Below are positions 1 through 7,026 of a stretch of 64,000 nucleotides of DNA, piece after piece. The stretch covers positions 496,001-560,000 of the forward strand of contig NZ_VUOE01000002.1 in NCBI RefSeq assembly GCF_008386635.1, in the 5' to 3' direction. The stretch comes from Maribacter flavus. Lineage in GTDB: Bacteria; Bacteroidota; Bacteroidia; Flavobacteriales; Flavobacteriaceae. A program made the position numbers and the translations under genes. How positions within the stretch are numbered: position 1 is the first letter of the stretch; the number at the start of each line of letters is the position of its first letter. The notes under the pieces are model-generated. The model saw nothing but the letters and a program-made list of their open reading frames with translations, had not been told where the DNA came from and did not search any database.

Positions 1-479
1 AAAAAATTGAAGGTTTGCCAACGGAATTGGATCCCCTTGGACTTCCGGTGGAAGAGCCGGTAAGTGGCGGTTCGGACGATATTGGCGATATTTCATGGAA
101 AGTACCTACCGTGACCATGCGGTTTCCATCCAATATTCCCGGCTTGCAGGGACACCATTGGAGTAATGCAATCGCCATGGCCACGCCCATTGCACACAAG
201 GGTGTAGTTGCCGGGGCCAAGGCCGAGGCCATGACCATTCTGGATTTTTTAACGAAGCCGGAACTTCTCGAAGGGGCTTGGGACTATTTTAAAAACGTAC
301 AACAAAAGGAAACTACCTATAAACCAATGATCGCCGAAACCGATATGCCACCGATTTACTTGAATACGGACAAACAGGGCCAGTTTAGGGAGGAGCTTCA
401 AAAATATTACTATGACGAAACCAAATACGACAGTTATTTGGAACAATTAGGCGTGGAATATCCCACTGTCAAAGAATAA
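1..479 (+). CDS. AbgB-like M20 amidohydrolase, C-terminal part (5' end outside window)
   Basis: The frame is open from base 3, so the gene enters from the left edge and about 158 C-terminal codons are visible. Segments such as GGSDDIGDISWKVPT, GLQGHHWSNAIAMATPIAHKG and GAKAEAMTILDF are typical of the aminobenzoyl-glutamate utilisation B (AbgB) branch of M20 zinc amidohydrolases, which cleave N-acyl amino acids or p-aminobenzoyl-glutamate. The conserved late metal/substrate His (GHHW) is present; the other metal ligands lie outside the window. It ends in TAA about 100 bases before the HxlR regulator gene. Family assignment is fairly firm; the substrate is unknown. Confidence 0.8.
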   Translation, partial: KIEGLPTELDPLGLPVEEPVSGGSDDIGDISWKVPTVTMRFPSNIPGLQGHHWSNAIAMATPIAHKGVVAGAKAEAMTILDFLTKPELLEGAWDYFKNVQQKETTYKPMIAETDMPPIYLNTDKQGQFREELQKYYYDETKYDSYLEQLGVEYPTVKE

Positions 480-509
480 CTTTTTAAGTAAAAAATAGTA
501 ACGAACATC

Positions 510-526
510 GGTCTATAATTTAGACC
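510..526. promoter_or_regulatory. Palindrome overlapping the HxlR-gene promoter, candidate operator
   Basis: GGTCTA-TAATT-TAGACC is a perfect 6-bp inverted repeat with a 5-bp centre. It lies 7 bases upstream of a TAnnTTTG promoter element, where the -33 motif would be expected. HxlR proteins are dimeric winged-helix repressors or activators that often regulate their own gene, so autoregulation is a reasonable inference. No binding evidence is available from sequence alone. Confidence 0.45.
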
Positions 527-533
527 TATGTTT

Positions 534-541
534 TATATTTG
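534..541 (+). promoter_or_regulatory. TAnnTTTG promoter element upstream of the HxlR gene
   Basis: TATATTTG matches the Bacteroidota -7 consensus TAnnTTTG exactly. Transcription would start near base 546, so the GTG at 544 is too close to be a normal start and the TTG at 583 is favoured for the downstream gene. No good -33 TTG is seen; the palindrome sits there instead. Confidence 0.5.
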
Positions 542-582
542 GGGTGTATCAAAGTATTATCTACATTTTAAATACCACAGTT

Positions 583-951
583 TTGAACAAACCATCCGAA
601 TATTGTCCGGTAACCGCCTGTATGGAGGAAATAGGTAGCAAATGGAAGCCGATTATCCTTTTCAGGGTTTCCATGGGTATCAACCGATTCTCAACGCTTC
701 TAAAGAACATAGAAGGTATCAACAAGCAAATGTTGAGCAAGCAATTAAAGGAATTGGAAAAATCACAAATCCTGGAACGCAAAATGTACGCGGAAATCCC
801 ACCACGTGTGGAGTACACTATTACGGCCAAAGGCAAAACCTTCATGCCAGTTGTTCAAGCCATGAAAAAGTGGGGACAAAAACCTACGGAGAAAACTTCG
901 GTCAAAAAAACCGATACCCAAGGGGACCAACAATTGCCCTTGTTCGGTTAA
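583..951 (+). CDS. HxlR-family winged-helix transcriptional regulator
   Basis: A small DNA-binding regulator of the HxlR (MarR-like) family. The hallmark N-terminus CPVTACMEEIGSKWKPIIL is present, followed by the winged helix with INRFSTLLKNIEGINKQMLSKQLKELE and the wing YTITAKGK. HxlR proteins often sense redox or electrophile stress through the N-terminal Cys. I chose the TTG at 583 because the protein then begins a few residues before the signature Cys, as is usual, and because a TAnnTTTG box ends at 541. A GTG at 544 would add 13 hydrophobic residues. The tail after residue 100 is polar and ends QQLPLFG. Its stop overlaps the stop of the convergent methyltransferase gene. Confidence 0.85.
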   Translation: MNKPSEYCPVTACMEEIGSKWKPIILFRVSMGINRFSTLLKNIEGINKQMLSKQLKELEKSQILERKMYAEIPPRVEYTITAKGKTFMPVVQAMKKWGQKPTEKTSVKKTDTQGDQQLPLFG

Positions 952-2168
952 TTGGTTGTTTCTTTTTGTAATAAGGCCATATAAAAGCCGTCAAAGCCGC
1001 TTTTGGAGGCGAATATTTTCTTTTCAGTCACCAATGTAAATTTGCTCCCTTCCTCAGAGGTCAGAAAGGTCTTTACCTGCTCCGAGTTTTCTTGGGGCAA
1101 TATGGAACACGTAGCATATACCATCTTACCACCCGCTTTTACGATCTTGCTGTAACTTCTTAAGATTTCCTGTTGGGTCTTGGTAATCTCTTCCAGAAAT
1201 ACCGGCTGTAATTTCCACTTGGTATCCGGGTTTCTACGAAGTACCCCTAGACCTGTGCAGGGAGCATCGATCAAAACCCTGTCCGCACTATCGTATAACT
1301 TTTTGAAGACCTTGGTAGACGTTATCTCCCTAGGTTCTATATTATGCGCTCCATTTCTTCTGGCACGTCTTTTCAGTTCCTTTAGCTTGCTGCCATAAAT
1401 ATCCATGGAGATCAGCTGTCCTTTGTTTTCCATCAATGCGGCCAAATGCAGGGATTTTCCTCCTGCACCGGCACAGGTATCCACAACGCGTTGCCCTGGT
1501 TTTACGTCCAAAAGTTCCGCTACCAATTGACTAGAGGCATCCTGTACCTCAAAAAGTCCATCCTTAAAACTTTGGGTTACGAATACGTTGGCCCGTTCCG
1601 GAAGCATAAGTGCGAGGGGATATCCTTTAATGGGTTCGGTAACGATGCCTTCGTCCAAAAGTTTTTTTCGAAGTTTTTCCTTCGTGGTTTTAAGGGTATT
1701 CGTTCTAAGGATGACTTCGGCAGGCTCGTTCAATTTTGCGATTTCGGCTGTCCAAAGTTCCTCACCCAAGGCTTTGGCACACAATTCATCGATCCAATCA
1801 GGGATGGCCTCTCTGTATTTTCGAATTTTGGAAAGTTCGTCAAACCGACCTTTAATCCTTCTTTCTGGGGTAGGTTCAATTTGTTTCCAATCGGGCAACT
1901 TAATCCCGCTTAATACTGCCCATACCGCCCACATTCTAAAAAGGTCGGGCCTGGTGAAAGGTGCTTTCACCTCGGCAATTTCGGCATACAACCTTTTGTA
2001 TCGAACCATTTCATAGGTGGTTTCCGCAATGAACCCTCGGTCCCGTGCTCCCCAGCGCTTATCGAACTTCAACACTTTTTGGACAACCTTATCCGCATAC
2101 TCGCCCTCGTTAAAAATCAGGTTCAAAGCATCTATTACCGCGAATACCAAGTTTCTATGCAACTTCAT
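948..2168 (-). CDS. RsmB/NOP-family RNA m5C methyltransferase
   Basis: A SAM-dependent cytosine-C5 RNA methyltransferase of 406 residues, probably acting on 16S rRNA. Residues 1-130 form the NusB-like RNA-binding region. The SAM site is DTCAGAGGKS (about 230-239). DAPCTG (Cys304) and YATCS (Cys354) are the two cysteines of the family; the TCS cysteine is normally the nucleophile and the PC cysteine releases the product. The arrangement resembles RsmB (Fmu), but flavobacteria have several paralogues, so I give no symbol. The gene stands alone and converges on the HxlR gene, sharing TTAA at the stops. ATG start at 2166-2168. Confidence 0.88.
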   Translation of the reverse strand: MKLHRNLVFAVIDALNLIFNEGEYADKVVQKVLKFDKRWGARDRGFIAETTYEMVRYKRLYAEIAEVKAPFTRPDLFRMWAVWAVLSGIKLPDWKQIEPTPERRIKGRFDELSKIRKYREAIPDWIDELCAKALGEELWTAEIAKLNEPAEVILRTNTLKTTKEKLRKKLLDEGIVTEPIKGYPLALMLPERANVFVTQSFKDGLFEVQDASSQLVAELLDVKPGQRVVDTCAGAGGKSLHLAALMENKGQLISMDIYGSKLKELKRRARRNGAHNIEPREITSTKVFKKLYDSADRVLIDAPCTGLGVLRRNPDTKWKLQPVFLEEITKTQQEILRSYSKIVKAGGKMVYATCSILPQENSEQVKTFLTSEEGSKFTLVTEKKIFASKSGFDGFYMALLQKETTN

Positions 2169-2216
2169 GAGAAAAAATTAAGGGTGCAAAGGTATTGTTT
2201 TAGAGTGGATTCCATT

Positions 2217-2224
2217 TATTTTTG
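2217..2224 (+). promoter_or_regulatory. Promoter (TAnnTTTG with -33 TTG) of the Ycf48-like lipoprotein gene
   Basis: TATTTTTG is an exact -7 box. A TTG at 2195-2197 lies 19 bases upstream, the usual Bacteroidota spacing. Transcription would begin near 2229, which excludes the TTG at 2222 as a start and supports ATG 2240. Confidence 0.6.
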
Positions 2225-2239
2225 AGAAACTTTGTACAC

Positions 2240-3274
2240 ATGCGCCCCTTAGCCTTCTTCGGATTTTTCCTTCTCGTTTTTATCTCCTGTTCCAAAAAAG
2301 AAGTTGTCAAGATTTTTACAACCGTGGAAGTGGAGGATGTTTTTTTGGATTCCGTGAGCATACGGGCCATTGAATTTTTAGATCAAAATACCTTGGCCTT
2401 TGCAGGTAGTGACGGCGTGTACGGTACTGTAGACGTTGCTTCCGGAAAGATTCGGTCCAATACTATAAAATACGATAGTATTGTACCCTTCTTTAGGGCC
2501 GTTGCACATACAAATTCCGATTTTTTCATGCTGTCCGTTGGGAGTCCGGCATTGCTTTATAAAACAGGTGACAACGGGCAAATGGAATTGGTGTATACCG
2601 AAGTTGGCGAAACCGTATTTTATGATTCAATGATGTTTTGGAACAACTTGGAAGGTTTGGCCGTAGGGGATACCGTGGACGGATGTTTGAGTATCATAAT
2701 AACTAGGGATGGCGGAGCGACTTGGAGAAAGATTCCTTGTAATGAACTTCCTGAGGGAACGGAAGGCGAAGGAGCCTTTGCAGCGAGCAACACCAATATT
2801 GAAGTTATGGGAAATCAGGCTTGGATAGCCACGACCACCGGTAGCATCTATCATACGATGGATAGGGGAACTACTTGGAATAGTATTGGGACCCCCATGG
2901 AAAATGAAGTTGCCACACAAGGTATTTATTCCATTGATTTTTACGACCAAAATGTAGGTATTGCCATTGGAGGGGATTACACCAAACCGGAAGTAAATAC
3001 CCAAAATAAAATCAAAACGGAGGACGGTGGTAAAACATGGCAACTTATTGCCGATGGTCAGTATCCCGGTTATAGGAGCTGTATTCAATTTGTGCCGAAT
3101 CGCGATGGAAAAGCGATCGTGGCAGTCGGTTTTAATGGAATTTCCTATTCTTCGGATGGGGGAGATGCATGGACACAGCTTAGCAAGGAAGGTTTTTATA
3201 CCATCCGATTTTTATCGGATTCCGTGGCCTATGCCGCTGGAAAGCATCGGATTTCCAAGCTGATTTTTAGATGA
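2240..3274 (+). CDS. Ycf48/BNR-repeat lipoprotein
   Basis: An exported lipoprotein of 344 residues. The N-terminus MRPLAFFGFFLLVFISCSKK is a lipoprotein signal with the lipid-bearing Cys in ISC-S. The body carries at least four Asp-box (BNR) motifs: TRDGGATW, TMDRGTTW, TEDGGKTW and SSDGGDAW, spaced as in seven-bladed beta-propellers of the Ycf48/Hcf136 and sialidase-like group. In non-photosynthetic Bacteroidota these are usually annotated as oxidoreductases or photosystem assembly-like proteins, but their job is unknown; a scaffold role on the outer membrane or in the periplasm is inference. The ATG start follows from the signal peptide and promoter position. No operon partner. Confidence 0.8.
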   Translation: MRPLAFFGFFLLVFISCSKKEVVKIFTTVEVEDVFLDSVSIRAIEFLDQNTLAFAGSDGVYGTVDVASGKIRSNTIKYDSIVPFFRAVAHTNSDFFMLSVGSPALLYKTGDNGQMELVYTEVGETVFYDSMMFWNNLEGLAVGDTVDGCLSIIITRDGGATWRKIPCNELPEGTEGEGAFAASNTNIEVMGNQAWIATTTGSIYHTMDRGTTWNSIGTPMENEVATQGIYSIDFYDQNVGIAIGGDYTKPEVNTQNKIKTEDGGKTWQLIADGQYPGYRSCIQFVPNRDGKAIVAVGFNGISYSSDGGDAWTQLSKEGFYTIRFLSDSVAYAAGKHRISKLIFR

Positions 3275-3324
3275 CCAAACTTTACCTTCAGGCAACTTTC
3301 CCTGAAAAATGATACTAAAAAAAA

Positions 3325-3353
3325 ACCTGACAGGTTTTCAAAACCTGTCAGGT
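3325..3353. terminator. Perfect 14-bp palindrome between convergent genes, probable bidirectional terminator and repeat unit
   Basis: ACCTGACAGGTTTT, a single C, then its exact reverse complement. Each half itself contains the imperfect dyad ACCTG-A-CAGGT. A run of A precedes it and T-rich sequence follows, so it can terminate both flanking genes. The same word is, as far as I recall, repeated in many flavobacterial genomes, which would make it a dispersed palindromic element. Confidence 0.7.
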
Positions 3354-3376
3354 CTAAAATTTCTTTTTTGAACATG

Positions 3377-3811
3377 CTAGCGTCCGCCTTTATTATGGCG
3401 GTACTGCTTTATCAACTGCCGTTTAAAATCTTCTTCGGAACGCATTAGGACCAAGGTTTTCTTCGCCGAAATTACCTTACTTACCTTGTTAAGGAAATCT
3501 TTTTCCAATTCTTCCTCCTCTTCCTCAATTTTAAGATAAGCGGACAAGAGGGATTGAGCCTCCTCCTCGTTCAAGCTCCCTACGTCTTTAAGTTTGCTTT
3601 TTATCTCCACCCATTGCTTGTGTCTCAACTCATGTCTTTTTTCTTCATATTCGTTGTAAACTGGCCAAAATTCCTGAGCCTCTTTGCTAGAAAGTTCCAG
3701 ATGCTCGGTCAAGTAGGCCACCTTGAGAGCCTTGATCTTTTCCCTGGACTTATCTTGGGCAAAGGACAGGGTCGTAAACAACATCAATATGGCTATAAAT
3801 AGTCTATTCAT
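3377..3811 (-). CDS. Periplasmic helical protein of an ECF sigma cassette (Spy/CpxP-like)
   Basis: 144 residues with a cleavable signal (MNRLFIAILMLFTTLSFAQ). The mature part is helical and highly charged, with EFWPVYNEYEEKRHELR, a run of Glu in IEEEEEELEK and a basic end. This layout (start helix, LSSKEAQEFWPVYNEYE) is seen in flavobacterial proteins annotated as sensor of ECF-type sigma factor and is reminiscent of the LTXXQ/CpxP fold. It is the last gene of a three-gene unit: its ATG overlaps the end of the anti-sigma gene by 8 bases. A role in sensing envelope state and acting on the anti-sigma factor is inferred from context only. Confidence 0.75.
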   Translation of the reverse strand: MNRLFIAILMLFTTLSFAQDKSREKIKALKVAYLTEHLELSSKEAQEFWPVYNEYEEKRHELRHKQWVEIKSKLKDVGSLNEEEAQSLLSAYLKIEEEEEELEKDFLNKVSKVISAKKTLVLMRSEEDFKRQLIKQYRHNKGGR

Positions 3812-4325
3812 TGTTTTCTAAATTTAATTCTTCAAAATATTCCACATTTTCATTGAGATAATCCAACAGATTGTCCTCGCTTAATTGTGGTTGTACGAAG
3901 TCGTTTATTTCATAGGTATGGACAGGAAGTACCTCCGCGATTTCATCGGAGGAAAGATCCAGCTCATTATCGTCAAAATAGGCTTCGATTTCGGAATTCG
4001 CCAAATCTGTAAAACTAAGCTCTTCGCCATTACCCCAATTTATACCAAGGGCCAAGAAGGTTACCGCCGCAATGGACGCAGCAATGGCCATAAATTTCCT
4101 GAATGGTGTTAACTGTATGACTTTTGGAACGGTTTTCTCCTCTTCCAGTCTGGCGGTAAGCCTGGACTGTAAATCGTCAAAATAAGATGAAGGGATCCTA
4201 AAACCCTCTTGCTTGGGGATAGGTGAGTTTTCCTTTGTCAACCTATCCCTAAGACTTTCCTCAAAGCTATCAAAATAGCCTTTTGGTGTGCTGAAGGGAT
4301 TTTTATTTGTCTTCTTCTCGTTCAT
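3804..4325 (-). CDS. Probable membrane anti-sigma factor
   Basis: 173 residues. The first 90 are cytoplasmic and begin KNPFSTPKGYFDSFEESL; a second GYFDSF-like motif follows (RIPSSYFDDLQSRL). One membrane segment is near 94-113 (FMAIAASIAAVTFLALGI). The periplasmic tail is acidic (FDDNELDLSSDEIAEVLPV). Small single-pass proteins of this kind directly downstream of an ECF sigma gene are normally its anti-sigma factor, although no canonical zinc (ZAS) motif is present. It begins 33 bases after the sigma gene and overlaps the following gene by 8 bases, so the three are probably one transcript. Confidence 0.75.
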   Translation of the reverse strand: MNEKKTNKNPFSTPKGYFDSFEESLRDRLTKENSPIPKQEGFRIPSSYFDDLQSRLTARLEEEKTVPKVIQLTPFRKFMAIAASIAAVTFLALGINWGNGEELSFTDLANSEIEAYFDDNELDLSSDEIAEVLPVHTYEINDFVQPQLSEDNLLDYLNENVEYFEELNLENNE

Positions 4326-4358
4326 CTTATTACTATGACTCTCAATTCATTAAAAGGT

Positions 4359-4901
4359 TTAATCGTCTTTGAGGAAACCCTCTATTTTTTTTACGGCTAA
4401 ATGATAAGAGGCTTTTAGTCCCCCAACGGTGGTATCCAAAATCTCGGAAATCTCCTCATATTTTAAATCCTCATAATACTTCATGTTGAAAATCAATTTC
4501 TGTTTTTCAGGCAGGGTAGCGATTGCCTTTTGCAATTTCAATTGAATTTCATCGCCTTCAAAATAAACATCGGCCTCTAAGTTTTGAACCATTTTGTCTT
4601 GGTATTCACCATCGGTCACTCCCAGTTTAGTTCGTTGTTGTTTTAAAAAGCTCAACGCTTCGTTGGTCGCGATTCTGTACATCCATGAGAACAGTTTACT
4701 TTCTCCTTTAAAGCCGTCAATATTCCGATACACTTTAATAAAGGTATTCTGAAGCACATCATCAGCATCATCATGATTTAGTACAATTCTGCGGATATGC
4801 CAGTATAAACGTTCCTTATAATTCGCAACTAGTTGCTCAAAGGCCTTGGACTGTGTCTCCTTTGATTTTAATTCCTGGACTAAGGTTTCCTCTGCAATCA
4901 A
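4359..4901 (-). CDS. ECF-type RNA polymerase sigma factor
   Basis: 180 residues. Region 2 includes HDDADDVLQNTFIKVYRNI and KLFSWMYRIATNEALSFLK, the core-binding and -10-recognition helices. Region 4 is LPEKQKLIFNMKYYEDLKYEEISEILDT followed by the helix TVGGLKASYHLAVKKIE. It directs RNA polymerase to a stress regulon, usually including its own operon. The first start codon available in frame is TTG at 4899-4901; no ATG lies between it and the upstream stop at about 4944. A weak TACTTTAG box lies on the minus strand about 25 bases upstream. First gene of the sigma / anti-sigma / periplasmic-protein unit. Confidence 0.9.
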   Translation of the reverse strand: MIAEETLVQELKSKETQSKAFEQLVANYKERLYWHIRRIVLNHDDADDVLQNTFIKVYRNIDGFKGESKLFSWMYRIATNEALSFLKQQRTKLGVTDGEYQDKMVQNLEADVYFEGDEIQLKLQKAIATLPEKQKLIFNMKYYEDLKYEEISEILDTTVGGLKASYHLAVKKIEGFLKDD

Positions 4902-4951
4902 CCGAAAGCTTTTTGTACTATGACTACTAAAGTACGAAAAGGTTTAGTTTA

Positions 4952-5003
4952 TTAGGAGTTAGGAGTTAGGAGTTAGGAGTTAGGAGTTAGGAGTTAGGAG
5001 TTA
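4952..5003. repeat. Tandem heptamer array TTAGGAG, about 7.4 copies
   Basis: Perfect head-to-tail copies of a 7-base unit upstream of the ECF sigma gene. It is non-coding on both strands. It is the first of three repeat blocks in the 300-bp gap between the sigma gene and the exporter gene. Confidence 0.95.
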
Positions 5004-5080
5004 AGTGAAAAGTTGAAAATGAAAAATGATTAGCTGTTAGTTTCTGGATTTAAGCTTTTAGCTCAAATTTCAAATTCCAA

Positions 5081-5122
5081 TGCGAATTGCGTTCAGCGTT
5101 ATGCGAATAGCGTTTAGCGGAA
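5081..5122. repeat. Two imperfect copies of a 21-base unit
   Basis: TGCGAATTGCGTTCAGCGTTA is followed directly by TGCGAATAGCGTTTAGCGGAA; 17 of 21 positions agree. It lies between the two heptamer arrays. No coding potential. Confidence 0.75.
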
Positions 5123-5143
5123 AGTGAAAAATTGATATTTTAA

Positions 5144-5201
5144 CCAACAACCAACAACCAACAACCAACAACCAACAACCAACAACCAACAACCAACAAC
5201 C
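5144..5201. repeat. Tandem heptamer array CCAACAA, about 8 copies
   Basis: Perfect 7-base repeats that run to within one base of the stop codon (5203-5205) of the minus-strand exporter gene. No transcription terminator is visible for that gene, so the array would form its 3' untranslated region, read as TTGTTGG repeats. Copy number could vary by slippage. Confidence 0.95.
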
Positions 5202-5202
5202 A

Positions 5203-7026
5203 TTATCCCAAAGACTGCATTTCCACCAATTTCCTGTAGGTACCGTTTTGGCTTAAAAGCTCGTTATGGCTTCCTTGTTCCACTATTTCACCTTTGTTCA
5301 GAACTACAATGGTATCTGCATTTTGGATGGTTGACAAGCGATGTGCGATGACAATAGAGGTCCTATTTCGCATCATATTTTCGAGGGCGTCCTGTACCAA
5401 GCGTTCACTTTCCGTATCCAAGGCGGAGGTGGCCTCGTCCAAAATCATAATGGGCGGATTCTTCAATACGGCCCTAGCAATGGAAAGGCGTTGCTTTTGT
5501 CCGCCGCTCAATTTATTGCCGCTGTCCCCAATATTGGTATCATACCCGTTTGGAAGTTCCATTATAAAATCGTGGGCATTCGCTATTTTGGCCGCTTCTA
5601 TAATATCCGCTTCGGTAGCATTTTCCTTGCCTAATCGGATGTTGTTTTTTACGGAATCATTGAACAAAATGGAATCTTGGGTGACCAATCCCAATAGACC
5701 TCGTAAGGATTTTTTGGAAAGGTTTTTAATATTTACACCATCAATGTTTATCTCACCTTCATTAACATCATAGAATCGGGTCACCAAATTGGCAATGGTA
5801 CTTTTTCCGCTACCGGATTGACCTACCAAAGCAACTGTGGCCCCTTTTGGAACCGTTAAATTGAAGTTTTTCAGCACGTATTCATCCTCATACTTAAAGG
5901 AGATATTTTTAAGCAAAATTTGTTGGAGGAAGTCGGATTTAACAACCGGGTTCTCAATTTCCGAGATTGGGTTTTCGGTTTCCAAAATTTCCAGAACACG
6001 TTCGGCCGCGGCATTCCCTTTTTTAACGCCATAGGAAGCTTTACTGATGGCTTTGGCAGGGGTTAGGATGTTGTAGGCCAAACCCATATAGGCAATGAAA
6101 GAGGATGCATCTAAAGTTTTGTCGATCAATACCATTTTTCCACCGAACCAAAGTAATACACCAATGACCAGGATGCCCAAAAACTCACCTGTTGGAGAGG
6201 CCAAATTTTGACGATTCAATAACATATTGCTAAAATTGAAGAACCGTTCCGTAGAACTTGAAAAAGTTTTGTAGAATTTGGATTCCGAATTGAACGCCTT
6301 GATGACTCTCAGTCCACCCAGAGTTTCTTCTATAATCGATAAAAATTCGCCTTGTTCCCGTTGTACGTTATCCGATTGCTTTTTAAGGGATTTTCCAATC
6401 TTGGATATAATCATACCTGCAATGGGAATAAAAATGAATACAAAGAGGGTCAGTTTAAAGCTTATCCCGAACATTATCAATATTGTAAACAAAATTGTAA
6501 GAGGTTCACGTACAATAAGTTCCAGAATTGAAAGAAAGGAATGTTGAATCTCTAATACATCCGAGGTTATCCTTGCGATTACATCCCCTTTTCTTTTTTC
6601 GGAATAATAGGAAATTGGTAGCTCCACCACCTTTTCGTACATCCTATTTCGGATGTCCTTCAAGACGCCATTTCGTAAAAAGGTAATAAAGAACATGGCC
6701 AAGTAGTTGAACAAGTTCTTAAGAAGGAATAATACTAGAACCAGCCCAATTACTAGAATCAAGCCCTTCATCTCATCGTTTCCGGAATACGCTGTGACTC
6801 TGTAATTTATGTATTCTTGAAGGTAATCCTTCAAATGTCCCAAATCCTGATATTGGGGTGCCCGATATACCTGTTTTGTTTTATCGAACAAGACATCCAA
6901 CATTGGTATAAGGGCCGCGAAGGATAACGCGCTGAAAAGCGCATATAAAATGTTGAAAAATATGTTCAGATATCCATATTTGCGATAGGGTTTCGCAAAA
7001 AGCAGAATCTTTTTAAAATAATCCAT
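5203..7026 (-). CDS. MsbA-like ABC exporter (membrane and ATPase domains fused)
   Basis: 607 residues. Residues 1-340 form the six-helix membrane domain. The nucleotide-binding domain has Walker A GQSGSGKST (402-410), the signature LSGGQKQR (506-513), Walker B IMILDEATSALD (526-537) and the H-loop IAHRLSTI. The architecture is that of a homodimeric type IV exporter of the MsbA/lipid flippase group, in the inner membrane. Substrate cannot be read from sequence, but lipid A or another glycolipid fits its neighbours (a polyprenyl-type glycosyltransferase and a phosphohexomutase). The ATG overlaps the mutase stop as TAATG, suggesting translational coupling. Confidence 0.9.
   Translation of the reverse strand: MDYFKKILLFAKPYRKYGYLNIFFNILYALFSALSFAALIPMLDVLFDKTKQVYRAPQYQDLGHLKDYLQEYINYRVTAYSGNDEMKGLILVIGLVLVLFLLKNLFNYLAMFFITFLRNGVLKDIRNRMYEKVVELPISYYSEKRKGDVIARITSDVLEIQHSFLSILELIVREPLTILFTILIMFGISFKLTLFVFIFIPIAGMIISKIGKSLKKQSDNVQREQGEFLSIIEETLGGLRVIKAFNSESKFYKTFSSSTERFFNFSNMLLNRQNLASPTGEFLGILVIGVLLWFGGKMVLIDKTLDASSFIAYMGLAYNILTPAKAISKASYGVKKGNAAAERVLEILETENPISEIENPVVKSDFLQQILLKNISFKYEDEYVLKNFNLTVPKGATVALVGQSGSGKSTIANLVTRFYDVNEGEINIDGVNIKNLSKKSLRGLLGLVTQDSILFNDSVKNNIRLGKENATEADIIEAAKIANAHDFIMELPNGYDTNIGDSGNKLSGGQKQRLSIARAVLKNPPIMILDEATSALDTESERLVQDALENMMRNRTSIVIAHRLSTIQNADTIVVLNKGEIVEQGSHNELLSQNGTYRKLVEMQSLG

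Noticed and set aside
642-971. 109-codon ORF overlapping the HxlR gene in another frame
   Set aside because: The HxlR frame carries all family motifs; this frame is a shadow.
1446-2016. Two overlapping plus-strand ORFs opposite the RsmB-like gene
   Set aside because: They overlap each other and a well-supported gene; no family features.
4952-5201. CRISPR-like array
   Set aside because: The repeats are 7 bases with no spacers and no cas genes; they are simple tandem repeats.
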